Numbered from the stretch's first letter, positions 7,779 through 15,984 are shown. The stretch: 23,955 nt of DNA from CAZQIC01 sp964593555 (GCA_964593555.1 CAZQIC010000070.1:1-23955), one strand, 5' to 3'. The notes: generated from the sequence alone by a model not told the origin. Program-made: numbers and translations.

Positions 7779-9119
7779 TTATTCCTTAAGATCAAATGTC
7801 TCAAGGAATTTTGTGGTGTAATTGCCTGCGATAAATTCGGGATCTTTCATTAAGCGCAAGTGAAAAGGAATAGTTGTCTTAACTCCTTCTACAACGTATT
7901 CGCTTAGCGCCCTGTGCATTTTAGCAATAGCCTCCTCACGTGTTTGTGCTACGGTAATTAATTTCGCTACCATTGAATCGTAGTTTGGTGGAATGGTGTA
8001 GCCCGCATAAATATGCGAGTCAACACGGATGCCATGTCCACCCGGCGTATGCAGTGTTGTTATTTTTCCCGGTGATGGACGGAAATTATTAAATGGATCT
8101 TCAGCGTTTATCCTGCATTCAATAGCATGCAATTGCGGGTAATAATTTTTTCCGGAAATAGGAACACCTGCTGCTACTAATATTTGTTCACGGATCAAAT
8201 CGTAATCAATTACTTCTTCAGTAATGGGATGCTCCACCTGTATACGGGTGTTCATCTCCATGAAATAAAAATTACGGTGTTTGTCAACTAAAAATTCAAC
8301 AGTACCTACACCTTCATATTTAACAGCAAGTGCAGCTTTAATAGCAGCATCACCCATGGCATCGCGCAACTCTTTGGTCATAAAAGGAGATGGCGTTTCT
8401 TCCATCAGCTTTTGGTGCCTGCGTTGTATGGAGCAATCTCTCTCTGATAAGTGGCATGCCTTTCCATATTGATCTCCTACTATTTGTATCTCAATATGTC
8501 TTGGCTCTTCAATGTATTTTTCCATGTACATACCATCGTTCCCGAAAGAAGCTGCTGCTTCCTGGCGTGCGTTGTCCCATAATGATTCCAGGTCTTCTTC
8601 TTTCCAAATAATGCGCATGCCCTTACCACCACCACCTGCAGTAGCCTTAATGATAACGGGGTAACCGATCTCGGTTGCAGTATTTTTTGCATGTTCAACA
8701 CTTTCAAGCAATCCATCAGATCCGGGAACAATAGGCACTCCCGCTTTTTTCATGGTATCTTTTGCAGAAGCTTTATCACCCATAGAGTTGATCATCTCGG
8801 GCGACGCGCCAATGAATTTAATTCCGTGCTCTTTGCATATTTGAGAAAACTTCGCGTTCTCAGATAAAAATCCGTACCCCGGATGTATCGCATCCGCATT
8901 AGTAATTTCAGCAGCGGAAATAATATTGGGAATATTTAAATATGATTTTTTACTCTCTGGTGGGCCAATACAAACAGCCTCATCAGCAAACTTCACATGC
9001 AAGGAATCTTTATCTGCAGTAGAGTATACCGCAACGGTGCTTATTCCCATCTCTTTGCAGGTACGAATAACGCGTAGTGCAATTTCCCCTCTGTTGGCAA
9101 CTAATATTTTTTTGAACAT
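7779..9119 (-). CDS. accC: Acetyl-CoA carboxylase, biotin carboxylase subunit
   Basis: This ATP-grasp enzyme carboxylates the biotin on AccB using ATP and bicarbonate, the first half of malonyl-CoA synthesis. The 446 residues match the usual length of about 450. Visible are the N-terminal FKKILVANRGEIALRVIR, K116 and K159, the glycine-rich lid A-G-G-G-G-K-G (161-167), H209 in PRHIEIQ, and the catalytic stretch FMEMNTRIQVEHPITE (286-301) with E288, N290 and R292. These positions agree with the Escherichia coli enzyme numbering. It is co-directional with accB 68 bases upstream; that gap contains a short repeat. A small membrane ORF follows. Genes for the carboxyltransferase (accA/accD) are not in the window. 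Confidence 0.97.
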   Translation of the reverse strand: MFKKILVANRGEIALRVIRTCKEMGISTVAVYSTADKDSLHVKFADEAVCIGPPESKKSYLNIPNIISAAEITNADAIHPGYGFLSENAKFSQICKEHGIKFIGASPEMINSMGDKASAKDTMKKAGVPIVPGSDGLLESVEHAKNTATEIGYPVIIKATAGGGGKGMRIIWKEEDLESLWDNARQEAAASFGNDGMYMEKYIEEPRHIEIQIVGDQYGKACHLSERDCSIQRRHQKLMEETPSPFMTKELRDAMGDAAIKAALAVKYEGVGTVEFLVDKHRNFYFMEMNTRIQVEHPITEEVIDYDLIREQILVAAGVPISGKNYYPQLHAIECRINAEDPFNNFRPSPGKITTLHTPGGHGIRVDSHIYAGYTIPPNYDSMVAKLITVAQTREEAIAKMHRALSEYVVEGVKTTIPFHLRLMKDPEFIAGNYTTKFLETFDLKE

Positions 9120-9125
9120 GATATT

Positions 9126-9179
9126 AATTTGAAAATGTGAAGATGTACCGATGTGAAGATGAAAAATAAACCTTCACAT
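9126..9179. repeat. Short direct/inverted repeat between accB and accC
   Basis: The 11-mer ATGTGAAGATG occurs at 9135-9145 and 9151-9161 (16-base period), and CTTCACAT at 9172-9179 is the inverse of its first eight bases, so a small hairpin can form with 9151-9158. Similar TTTGAAAATGTGAA-type repeats are scattered between genes in many Bacteroidota. Here the repeat sits inside a likely operon and could affect the relative yield of AccC. Confidence 0.6.
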
Positions 9180-9187
9180 ACAATTAA

Positions 9188-9691
9188 TTAGCTCGGGTCA
9201 ACGAGGAATAATGGCTGATCGTATTCAACAGGAGAAGAATCGTTCACCAGAACTTTTACAATTTTTCCGGCAACATCTGATTCAATTTCATTAAACAGTT
9301 TCATGGCTTCGATGATGCAAATCACTTTGCCCGGTTTAACCTCATCACCAATGTTCACAAATACTGGCTTATCCGGACCGGCAGAACGATACATGGTACC
9401 TATCATTGGTGATTTAATGGTAACGTATTTTGATTCATCATCTCCGGCTGCTGGTTTCTTTTTAGTTTCACCTGGTGCTGTCTCAGTGATTGGTGCTGCA
9501 ACTGTTTGTGCAGGGGCAACAAAAGGTTGTGGCTGGGATTGAACAACAGTTGGCGCATCTCCATTTTTGCCTCCGTTCTTACTTCCGGGAGTTTTAATTA
9601 CGATCTTAACATCTTTTGTCTGCAATTCTACTTCGCTTACACCTGACTTAGCGACAAACTTTATCAGATCTTGTATTTCGGTTAGTTTCAT
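9188..9691 (-). CDS. accB: Acetyl-CoA carboxylase, biotin carboxyl carrier protein
   Basis: This protein carries the covalently bound biotin that moves CO2 from AccC to the carboxyltransferase. The 167 residues show an N-terminal helical region (MKLTEIQDLIKFVAKSGVSEVEL), a Pro/Ala/Thr/Gln-rich flexible linker (about 45-85) and a biotinyl domain (about 89-167). The biotinylation site is E-A-M-K with K131, and a 'thumb' insert is present (YRSAGPDKPVFVNIGDEV), as in bacterial AccB rather than generic lipoyl/biotinyl domains. The gene lies between fabH and accC on the same strand, so malonyl-CoA supply and the first condensation step are encoded together. Confidence 0.97.
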   Translation of the reverse strand: MKLTEIQDLIKFVAKSGVSEVELQTKDVKIVIKTPGSKNGGKNGDAPTVVQSQPQPFVAPAQTVAAPITETAPGETKKKPAAGDDESKYVTIKSPMIGTMYRSAGPDKPVFVNIGDEVKPGKVICIIEAMKLFNEIESDVAGKIVKVLVNDSSPVEYDQPLFLVDPS

Positions 9692-9752
9692 TTGTTTCGT
9701 TTTTACTAATAATGAAAATCAATATTTTTTAACTAAAAACCAAAAAATGGAG

Positions 9753-10748
9753 TTATGAATTATAGGCCCATTTTAAATAAATTGAACCCCATGTAAAACC
9801 GCCACCAAAGGCAGAAATAATAATGTTGTCTCCTTTTTTCATTTGTTTTTCATAATCCCATAAACATAATGGAATTGTTCCTGCAGTAGTATTTCCATAC
9901 TTCTGAATATTCAGCATTACTTTTTCATTTCCTAATCCTATCCTGCTTGCGGTTGCATCAATGATTCGCTTATTTGCCTGGTGAGGCACAAGCCACGCAA
10001 CATCGGAACCCTTAATATTATTGCGCTCCATAATTTCTGCGGAAACATCTGCCATTCCTTTTACTGCAGATTTAAAAACCGTTTGCCCTTCCTGGTAAAC
10101 AAAATGTTCTTTTGCATCTACTGTTGCATGAGAAGCGGGCCTTACAGATCCTCCTGCTTTTTGATGCAGCGAGTGTCTTCCTGCTCCATCAACTCTCATA
10201 ATAGAATCCATTATTCCCAAGCCCTCTGTATTTGGTTCTAGTAAAACGGCTCCAGCGCCGTCACCAAATATTACACAGGTAGTACGGTCTTCGTAATTTA
10301 TAATGGACGACATTTTATCTGCGCCAACTACAATAATTTTTTTGTGATAACCGGTTTCAATAAATTGTGTTCCGGTTGTAAGGGCGAAAAGAAAACCGGA
10401 ACATGCTGCAGAAAGATCGTATCCCCATGCATTTTTAGCTCCTATCTTATCGCAGATTACATTAGACGTAGAAGGGAAAACATAATCGGGTGTAACTGTA
10501 CCCACAATGATCATGTCAATTTCTTCGGGACCAATACCTCTTTTTTTAAGAAGTCCGTTTATCGCCTCTACACACATTTCAGAAGTTCCTTTATCGGTTC
10601 CTTTTAAAATATGTCTCTGTTGTATTCCTGTCCGCGACTCTATCCACTCTTCTGTTGTATCAACCAATGTTTCCAGCTCTTTGTTGGTAAGAACATATTC
10701 CGGAACATGGCCATGGACAGCGGTTATTGCAGCGGTTATTTTTTTCAT
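9753..10748 (-). CDS. fabH: 3-oxoacyl-[acyl-carrier-protein] synthase III
   Basis: FabH condenses an acyl-CoA primer with malonyl-ACP to start type II fatty acid synthesis in the cytoplasm. The 331 residues carry the full KAS III catalytic triad: C116 in SAACSGF, H256 in VPHQANKRI and N286 in YGNTTAGTIPL. Other family marks are DTTEEWIESRTGI near the N-terminus (CoA-binding region) and FGDGAGAVLLEP. Length and motifs are normal. It lies 18 bases downstream of plsX in the usual Bacteroidota order. Primer preference (acetyl versus branched-chain) cannot be read from the sequence. Members of the phylum often carry more than one FabH. Confidence 0.97.
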   Translation of the reverse strand: MKKITAAITAVHGHVPEYVLTNKELETLVDTTEEWIESRTGIQQRHILKGTDKGTSEMCVEAINGLLKKRGIGPEEIDMIIVGTVTPDYVFPSTSNVICDKIGAKNAWGYDLSAACSGFLFALTTGTQFIETGYHKKIIVVGADKMSSIINYEDRTTCVIFGDGAGAVLLEPNTEGLGIMDSIMRVDGAGRHSLHQKAGGSVRPASHATVDAKEHFVYQEGQTVFKSAVKGMADVSAEIMERNNIKGSDVAWLVPHQANKRIIDATASRIGLGNEKVMLNIQKYGNTTAGTIPLCLWDYEKQMKKGDNIIISAFGGGFTWGSIYLKWAYNS

Positions 10749-10766
10749 TTACTACCTTTCAATTGT

Positions 10767-11705
10767 TTAATTGAATGCCTGTTTTATTTTCTCGCTAAGG
10801 TTTGCTTCTGCAACATCTTTCGCAAGAAGGATCATATTCTTGATTGCTTTTTCATTTGAGATTCCATGGCCAATTACTGCGGCAGCATTTATTCCGAGTA
10901 TGGGAGTGCCTCCGTAATTTTCGTAATTAAACCTGTCGATATATTCATCTCTCCAGCCTCTTCTTCGTATGATAGAATAAAAAGCTTCTGCTTCTTTTAA
11001 TACAACATTTCCTGTGAAGCCATCACAAACAACAACATCGGCAGCATCACCAAAAAGATCGCGCCCCTCAACATTGCCAATGAAATTAAAATCTTTTGAA
11101 TCTTTCATTAAGTTATGTGCCGCCTGCGATACAAGATTTCCTTTTTCCGGTTCTTCTCCAATATTTAGTAATCCAACCTTTGGATTTTCCATGCCATATA
11201 CATTCTTCGCATATATTGAACCTAAAATTCCAAACTGATAAAGCACATCAGGTTTACAGTCTGAATTAGCGCCAACATCAAGGATCAATCCCTTGCCGCC
11301 GGATTCTTTCGGAAGAATAGTAGTGAGGCAAGGACGTATAACTCCCGGAATAGATTTAACAGTATACATGGATGCAACCAACATTGCGCCTGTGTTTCCT
11401 GCGCTTGCGAATGCATCAACCTTGCCTTGTTTCAACAAGCCAAAACCAACGGCGATAGTAGAATTAGGTTTTTGTACAAGAGCTTTTGTAGGATGTTCGC
11501 CCATACCAATCACATCGGGAGCGTGTACGATCTCGTATTTTGAAGGATCTTCACCCTTCTCTTTTAATTTGCTAATGATCTCATCTTTATCCCCAAGTAA
11601 TACAAGGGAAAAAGAATCATTTAATTCTTTTCGGGCAAGAATAGCACCACCGATGGGGGCATCGGGAGCGAAATCACCACCCAAAATATCAATTGCAATT
11701 TTCAT
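10767..11705 (-). CDS. plsX: Phosphate acyltransferase PlsX
   Basis: PlsX makes acyl-phosphate from acyl-ACP, the donor for PlsY in phosphatidic acid synthesis; it is a peripheral membrane enzyme. The 312 residues begin MKIAIDILGGDFAPDAPIGG, a hallmark of the family, where most members have D-A-M-G-G-D; here the alanine/methionine pair is I-L. Further family motifs are ASAGNTGAMLVAS, LDVGANSDCKP, GLLNIGEEPEKGN and VVCDGFTGNVVLK. The size is slightly under the usual 330-350 residues but covers the whole domain. It sits between rpmF and fabH, the same rpmF-plsX-fabH linkage found in many bacteria, tying phospholipid synthesis to fatty-acid initiation. Confidence 0.96.
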   Translation of the reverse strand: MKIAIDILGGDFAPDAPIGGAILARKELNDSFSLVLLGDKDEIISKLKEKGEDPSKYEIVHAPDVIGMGEHPTKALVQKPNSTIAVGFGLLKQGKVDAFASAGNTGAMLVASMYTVKSIPGVIRPCLTTILPKESGGKGLILDVGANSDCKPDVLYQFGILGSIYAKNVYGMENPKVGLLNIGEEPEKGNLVSQAAHNLMKDSKDFNFIGNVEGRDLFGDAADVVVCDGFTGNVVLKEAEAFYSIIRRRGWRDEYIDRFNYENYGGTPILGINAAAVIGHGISNEKAIKNMILLAKDVAEANLSEKIKQAFN

Positions 11706-11752
11706 AAAAGAAATTTAGGTTGGGGCTATTAACCCGGCAATGTTACTCGCTG

Positions 11753-11935
11753 TTAAGCTGCAGGTTTTTCAATAGCTTGCTTGCCTTTGTAATATCCGCA
11801 CTCATTGCAAACACGGTGATACAACACAGGCGCACCACAGTTAGAGCAATTAGCAACAGTACGTGCTACAGCTTTATCATGCGTTCTTCTTTTATCTCTT
11901 CTCGATTTCGATATTTTTCGCTTGGGATTTGGCAT
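11753..11935 (-). CDS. rpmF: 50S ribosomal protein L32
   Basis: This 60-residue basic protein of the large ribosomal subunit starts MPNPKRKISKSRRDKRRTHD, the standard bL32 N-terminus. A zinc ribbon is formed by C30, C33, C43 and C46 (CSNC ... CNEC), so this is the zinc-binding (C+) form. The C-terminal tail (GKQAIEKPAA) is short and variable as in relatives. It lies 28 bases after yceD and 47 bases before plsX. No second, zinc-free copy is seen in the window. Confidence 0.97.
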   Translation of the reverse strand: MPNPKRKISKSRRDKRRTHDKAVARTVANCSNCGAPVLYHRVCNECGYYKGKQAIEKPAA

Positions 11936-11963
11936 CGTATTATAAATTAAAATTATTAGGTGC

Positions 11964-12488
11964 TCAGTTTATTTTTATGTTTTTAAGTGCAGCCCAACGT
12001 GGGTCTGTATTTTCTTCTTCATTAATGGATAGCTCCTTCAGCTTTTTTAATGTTGCAGGGTTACAATCGCTTTTTCCGTTTTCATCTTCCGGATGAATTC
12101 TTTTTATCGGAAGCGCAAGTATGATCGACTCATATATATAGTGCTGCAAGTCGAAGTCATGCTGTGAAGCAGGCAAATAAACAATATCAGCTTCTTCAAC
12201 AAGTTCTGTACCGCCTGTCTTAATCACCAGTTGCCTGGATGATTCAACAGCCATATCAAAATCTTCGGCACACCTGTCGCAAACTTGTCCTACAAAACCA
12301 TTCAGGTTCATGTTTAAGATAAGTCCTCCGCTTTGTTTGTTCAGTTTAACCACGACATTAATATTGCCGTGTTCAACTTCGGAAAATTCAAGCTCTTTAA
12401 AGAACGTATCGTTAATGTTATACTTAAACTCGTGCTCTCCCGGAGTAAGTCCTGAAAACGAAATAATATATTGGCTATTTCCGCTCAT
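11964..12488 (-). CDS. yceD: YceD/DUF177-family protein (23S rRNA accumulation, L32-linked)
   Basis: The family is encoded just before rpmF across bacteria and is linked to 23S rRNA processing or L32 supply. The 174-residue product starts MSGNSQYIISFSGLTPGEHEF, has beta-rich N-terminal sequence, and a C-x-x-C pair at C70/C73 within VCDRCAEDF, the signature of DUF177. The acidic D-x-x-x-Y-I-Y-E-S-I-x-L-A-L-P motif follows, then a C-terminal segment ending DPRWAALKNI, the usual end of the family. I chose ATG 12488 over GTG 12500 because the promoter at 12512-12543 places the transcription start at about 12505, too close to 12500. It heads the lipid operon. Confidence 0.92.
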   Translation of the reverse strand: MSGNSQYIISFSGLTPGEHEFKYNINDTFFKELEFSEVEHGNINVVVKLNKQSGGLILNMNLNGFVGQVCDRCAEDFDMAVESSRQLVIKTGGTELVEEADIVYLPASQHDFDLQHYIYESIILALPIKRIHPEDENGKSDCNPATLKKLKELSINEEENTDPRWAALKNIKIN

Positions 12489-12511
12489 GATCTCATTCAC
12501 TAGGAAGGCCG

Positions 12512-12543
12512 CAAAGGTAAAAATTTAAATATTATTACAAAAA
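12512..12543 (-). promoter_or_regulatory. Bacteroidota-type promoter for the yceD-rpmF-plsX-fabH-acc operon
   Basis: On the minus strand TTTTTG (12543-12538) is followed after 18 bases by TACCTTTG (12519-12512). This matches the primary sigma consensus of the phylum (-33 TTTG, -7 TAnnTTTG). Transcription should begin near 12505, leaving a leader of about 17 bases before ATG 12488. Confidence 0.75.
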
Positions 12544-12622
12544 CCTCAAAAAAGCGCTCATTTTTGGTCAAAAACAAAGGAAAATGACCCCAAAATCATT
12601 TAAAAGCTCCAATTCTGTTAAT

Positions 12623-12714
12623 GGATCCTAACACGGTTACTAATAATTAACAGATGTTTATTGCCAGATTGTACCATTAAATATGGCTTCATTTTTGAAA
12701 CCGTGTTTCGATCC
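12623..12714. promoter_or_regulatory. Operator-like 16-bp imperfect inverted repeat in the divergent control region
   Basis: GGATCCTAACACGGTT at 12623-12638 and AACCGTGTTTCGATCC at 12699-12714 are inverse copies matching at 14 of 16 bases, 60 bases apart. The right arm covers the place where a -33 box for the plus-strand promoter (-7 at 12733) would lie. The left arm sits within another dyad, CTGTTAAT (12615-12622) / ATTAACAG (12646-12653). Two inverted copies of one word between divergent genes suggest paired binding sites for a regulator; no regulator gene is adjacent. Confidence 0.45.
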
Positions 12715-12732
12715 AAAGTAAAAAATCAAGAG

Positions 12733-12740
12733 TAACTTTG
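12733..12740 (+). promoter_or_regulatory. -7 element of the promoter for the radical SAM gene
   Basis: TAACTTTG fits the Bacteroidota -7 consensus TAnnTTTG and lies 17 bases before the GTG start at 12758, giving a leader of about 12 bases. No clear TTTG -33 box is present at the normal distance; that position is occupied by the right arm of the inverted repeat, which would suit a regulated promoter. Confidence 0.55.
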
Positions 12741-12757
12741 GATTAATAAATTCAAAA

Positions 12758-13771
12758 GTGTTAAAGGATACAATTAATATAATTTCGAAACAAACTCCAC
12801 GCCGCATAATAAATGCGGGCAAGGTGGCGATGAGTTATTATGTATCTAAACTTTTTCACAAACCGGTTTTTCTTGCATCACCCATAAGCGTTTCCATAGA
12901 GCCTACTACATCGTGCAATTTGCGGTGCCCGGAATGTCCGAGCGGTAAAAGAGAATTTACGCGGCCTACCGGTATGCTGGAATTAAATTTTTTTAAGAAG
13001 ACGATTGACATGCTGTATAAAAAAACAGCGTACCTCACATTTTATTTTCAGGGCGAGCCATATTTGAACACATCTTTTTTAGATATGGTGAAATATGCCG
13101 CATCAAAAAAAATGTACACGGCAACATCTACCAACGCGCACTACTTAAATGATGAGAATGCAAAAAAAACAATTGAATCAGGATTAGACAGGCTTATTAT
13201 ATCTATTGATGGTACAACGCAGGAGGTTTATGAATCGTACCGGGTTGGAGGCGATCTTTCGAAAGTAATTGAGGGTGCGAAAAATATTGTGAAGTGGAAA
13301 AAACAATTGAGTTCAAATACACCGCATGTTATTTTTCAATTTCTTGTAGTAAGGCCAAATGAACACCAGCTGGATGAGGTGAAAAAATTGGGAAAAGAAA
13401 TTGGAGTTGATGAGGTGCGATTTAAAACGGCGCAAGTTTACGAATATGAAAAGGGAAATTCACTGATCCCCACGCTCGATAAATATTCTCGGTACAAAAA
13501 AAACAACATTGGAGACTACGAGATAAAAAACAAATTAGAAAATCATTGCTGGCGCCTATGGCATTCATGTGTAATTACATGGGACGGAAAAGTTGTTCCC
13601 TGTTGTTTTGATAAAGATGCATCACATCGTATGGGCGATCTGGCAAATAATACTTTCAATGAAGTCTGGAAAAGTCCTGCATATAATAATTTCAGAAGTT
13701 CCATTTTACTCTCAAGAAAAAAAATAGATATCTGTTCCAACTGCAGCGAAGGCACAACGGTGTGGGCCTGA
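12758..13771 (+). CDS. Radical SAM/SPASM domain protein
   Basis: The product should cleave S-adenosylmethionine at a [4Fe-4S] cluster held by C53, C57 and C60 (C-N-L-R-C-P-E-C). GEPYLN, STNAHYL and ISIDGTTQEVYESYR are typical barrel motifs. A SPASM domain at the C-terminus (about 262-330) has C264, C271, the C282-C283 pair (VVPCCFDKD), C326 and C329, for one or more extra iron-sulfur clusters. The GTG at 12758 gives the N-terminal extension (MLKDTINIISKQTPRRIIN) that I recall from related Bacteroidota proteins. SPASM enzymes modify peptides, proteins or small molecules; the substrate is unknown. No precursor peptide or partner gene is adjacent; the nearest genes are the divergent lipid operon and a barrel protein. 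Confidence 0.9.
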   Translation: MLKDTINIISKQTPRRIINAGKVAMSYYVSKLFHKPVFLASPISVSIEPTTSCNLRCPECPSGKREFTRPTGMLELNFFKKTIDMLYKKTAYLTFYFQGEPYLNTSFLDMVKYAASKKMYTATSTNAHYLNDENAKKTIESGLDRLIISIDGTTQEVYESYRVGGDLSKVIEGAKNIVKWKKQLSSNTPHVIFQFLVVRPNEHQLDEVKKLGKEIGVDEVRFKTAQVYEYEKGNSLIPTLDKYSRYKKNNIGDYEIKNKLENHCWRLWHSCVITWDGKVVPCCFDKDASHRMGDLANNTFNEVWKSPAYNNFRSSILLSRKKIDICSNCSEGTTVWA

Positions 13772-13980
13772 AAAATCTGTCTTTTCATAAGAAAGTTCTT
13801 AAAAATATAACTATAAAACTGCGCTTTTATAATATTTGACTTGTAGTGAAAAAAATAGAAATTCTGTTCAAAAGCGCAAATAATAGACTTTTTAGAGTTT
13901 CGGAATAGTAATATGATAGCAAGAAAGGTTAACTCCTCATGTGTTTATTGGGTGACTTTTGTTGCAACTAAATCAAAACC

Positions 13981-14646
13981 ATGAAAACAACTTCAATCAT
14001 TACAATAGCAGCATTGCTTATATGCGTTTTGGGAAAGGCGCAAACAGAAAAAGGCACAAGAATTATTGGCGCTTCCATTGGAAGTTTTAACGTTAACCAA
14101 AACTCATCAGTTGTTAAATACGATAACGATAGTACAATAAAGTGGAGCAGTGGTTCGGGGTTCAACATAGAAATTAATCAAAGTATGAGCTGGTTTATAA
14201 AAGACAATCTTGCGCTGGGGGCAAGCACCTATGTTCTTTTTAGCAAAAATCAGTATCAAAACTACTTAGCAGATAACAAAGGAACGTTTACCACATCCAG
14301 TTTTTCTTTTGCTCCGCACATTTGTTACTATTTTAAAAGCGGTGAAAAAAACAAAACCTACGTTCAAATATCATCGGGTATTTATACTGGTCTTCAAAAA
14401 ACGGTTATCACAAGTTTTTGGGGGTCAACTTCTTCCGTTAATTTCGGATATGAGCACTTTATTAATAGTAACGTAGGATTTGTGGCAAGCACAGGCTTTA
14501 CATATAACATTTCCTTTCATGATATGGACGATTCTTTTTCTAAAAAAACGGGCATAAGCAAGGGATTTAACGTACCGGTAAATGTTGGTCTTAGAATACA
14601 CTTGGGGCCAAAATATAAAGAGTTTAAAAACACTTTGGTGAACTAA
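13981..14646 (+). CDS. Outer-membrane beta-barrel protein
   Basis: The 221-residue product begins with a signal peptide (MKTTSIITIAALLICVLGKAQ) and continues with alternating amphipathic strands rich in glycine and aromatics, such as GTRIIGASIGSF, NLALGASTYVLF, FSFAPHICYYF, YVQISSGIYTGL and VGFVASTGFTYNISF. The last strand, VNVGLRIHLG, resembles a barrel-closing strand, but a basic tail of about 12 residues follows. This fits a small eight-stranded barrel of the type often annotated as porin/OmpW/PorT-like. No specific function can be given. The 209 bases upstream hold no gene; TGCGCTTTT (13820-13828) and AAAAGCGCA (13870-13878) form a loose inverted repeat there. A hairpin terminator follows at 14717. 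Confidence 0.75.
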   Translation: MKTTSIITIAALLICVLGKAQTEKGTRIIGASIGSFNVNQNSSVVKYDNDSTIKWSSGSGFNIEINQSMSWFIKDNLALGASTYVLFSKNQYQNYLADNKGTFTTSSFSFAPHICYYFKSGEKNKTYVQISSGIYTGLQKTVITSFWGSTSSVNFGYEHFINSNVGFVASTGFTYNISFHDMDDSFSKKTGISKGFNVPVNVGLRIHLGPKYKEFKNTLVN

Positions 14647-14716
14647 GGTGCATTCCATAGACTGCTGATTTTATTTAGGATTTTTTATTGGTTGGTATCG
14701 GTTAAGCCATTAAATT

Positions 14717-14752
14717 TAAAGCGTAACAAAGATAAAAATCTGTTACGCTTTA
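14717..14752. terminator. Hairpin terminator between the barrel gene and the YCF48-like gene
   Basis: TAAAGCGTAACA (14717-14728) pairs perfectly with TGTTACGCTTTA (14741-14752), 12 pairs. The 12-base loop can pair further through GAT/ATC. The 3' arm runs into TTATTATTT, so it should end transcripts from the gene at 13981, about 70 bases after its stop. It ends 17 bases before the next start codon. Confidence 0.75.
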
Positions 14753-14769
14753 TTATTTAACGCAACAAA

Positions 14770-15984
14770 ATGAAAAACCAGATTCTATTACCAGTTTATA
14801 TCCTGTTATTAATTAGCGGATCTTCCTTCGCACAATGGACGCAAGTTTCTTCTCCAACCACTGTAGATTTAAGTGATGTTTTTTTTCCTTCATCACAAAC
14901 CGGTTATGCCGCAGGCAAAAGAGGAACAATTTTAAAAACAATTAACGGAGGAAATAATTGGAGTGTGATTCAACTGGATACTAACATTGAATTTAATGCA
15001 ATACATTTTACTGGTGATAGTGTGGGATATGTTACTGGCGACAATCCAACCAGTAATGACATAGCCTGGAAAACAACAGATGGCGGAGCAAACTGGACTA
15101 CAATGGTAAACGATTCTACTATTGGTATGCGCGTGTATTTTATTAACGATTCAGTAGGATTTGCTTCGAGTGTAAACGATAAATTGTATAAAACCACTAA
15201 TGCAGGAAATTCCTGGAGCGTGGTTAATTTGCATTATTCTTTTCGTTCTGTTTTTTTTACCAATGATTCCACGGGATATTTTTTTGCTAATGGAATAAAT
15301 CAACCTGTATTTAAAACAACAGACACAGGACAAAGTTTTACACAGGTATATGGCGGCTGGTATACTACAGCTTTTGAAGCATCACATTTTATTAATGATA
15401 GCGAAGGATATGCCTGCGCCTGGTATTCTGCATTCCTGGAAAAAACAACTGATGGCGGCATAACATGGAGCAAAATGGACAGTGCATTTACACCGGAGTG
15501 TACCGATGTATTTTTTGCTAACAGCAATATTGGCTATTATATTAAAAGAGGTTCCGGAATGTTTACAATAAGAGGAACAAATAATGGGGGAGCAACTTGG
15601 GCTACACAGCTTGGCGGAAATGGAACACTCAATAAGTTTTATTTTACTGATAGCTTAAACGCCATTGTAGTTGGAAATAGCGGAGTAATCTATAAAACTG
15701 CCAATGGCGGAGCAATGAGCATGCAAAAAAACAATTTAGATAAAATAAACTACTCTATTTATCCCAATCCGGTTGCAAATAAATTGACTGTTGATATTAA
15801 TGATCAAACGCATTTACCGGCCACAATCAAAATTTATTCGGTATTGGGAGAAGAACTATTCGCCATTCATATATCGAATCCACAGACCACAATTGATATG
15901 GAGCATTTTTCAAAAGGACTTTATTTTTTGAAGATTACCAACTCCAATGCTTCCGGAACAACCCAGGAAATTATAAGGCATTAA
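14770..15984 (+). CDS. YCF48-like beta-propeller protein with T9SS type A sorting domain
   Basis: This is a secreted or surface-anchored cargo of the type IX system. A signal peptide (MKNQILLPVYILLLISGSSFAQ) is followed by about six or seven beta-propeller blades of the YCF48/BNR type. Each blade has the pattern V-x-F-x-x-S-x-x-G-Y-x-x-G followed by K-T-x-x-G-G-x-x-W, for example VFFPSSQTGYAAG...KTINGGNNWS. The type A C-terminal sorting domain covers residues 328-404 (YSIYPNPVANKLTVDI, IKIYSVLGEEL, FSKGLYFLKI). It will be cut off after export by the gingipain-like sortase PorU. The propeller ligand is unknown. The 198 bases downstream hold only the promoter of the sigma-factor gene. Confidence 0.88.
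   Translation: MKNQILLPVYILLLISGSSFAQWTQVSSPTTVDLSDVFFPSSQTGYAAGKRGTILKTINGGNNWSVIQLDTNIEFNAIHFTGDSVGYVTGDNPTSNDIAWKTTDGGANWTTMVNDSTIGMRVYFINDSVGFASSVNDKLYKTTNAGNSWSVVNLHYSFRSVFFTNDSTGYFFANGINQPVFKTTDTGQSFTQVYGGWYTTAFEASHFINDSEGYACAWYSAFLEKTTDGGITWSKMDSAFTPECTDVFFANSNIGYYIKRGSGMFTIRGTNNGGATWATQLGGNGTLNKFYFTDSLNAIVVGNSGVIYKTANGGAMSMQKNNLDKINYSIYPNPVANKLTVDINDQTHLPATIKIYSVLGEELFAIHISNPQTTIDMEHFSKGLYFLKITNSNASGTTQEIIRH

Noticed and set aside
11293..11718. 141-codon frame on the plus strand opposite plsX
   Set aside because: It lies wholly antisense to plsX, has no family resemblance, and its composition follows from the plsX codons.
12758..13771. Radical SAM/SPASM enzyme as maturase of the precursor peptide at 23667
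   Set aside because: The two are 10 kb apart on opposite strands, and the leader is of lanthipeptide type, which needs LanB/LanC rather than a SPASM enzyme.
13772..13980. Terminator formed by TGCGCTTTT / AAAAGCGCA
   Set aside because: The arms are 41 bases apart and no T-run follows; it is too loose to call as a terminator.
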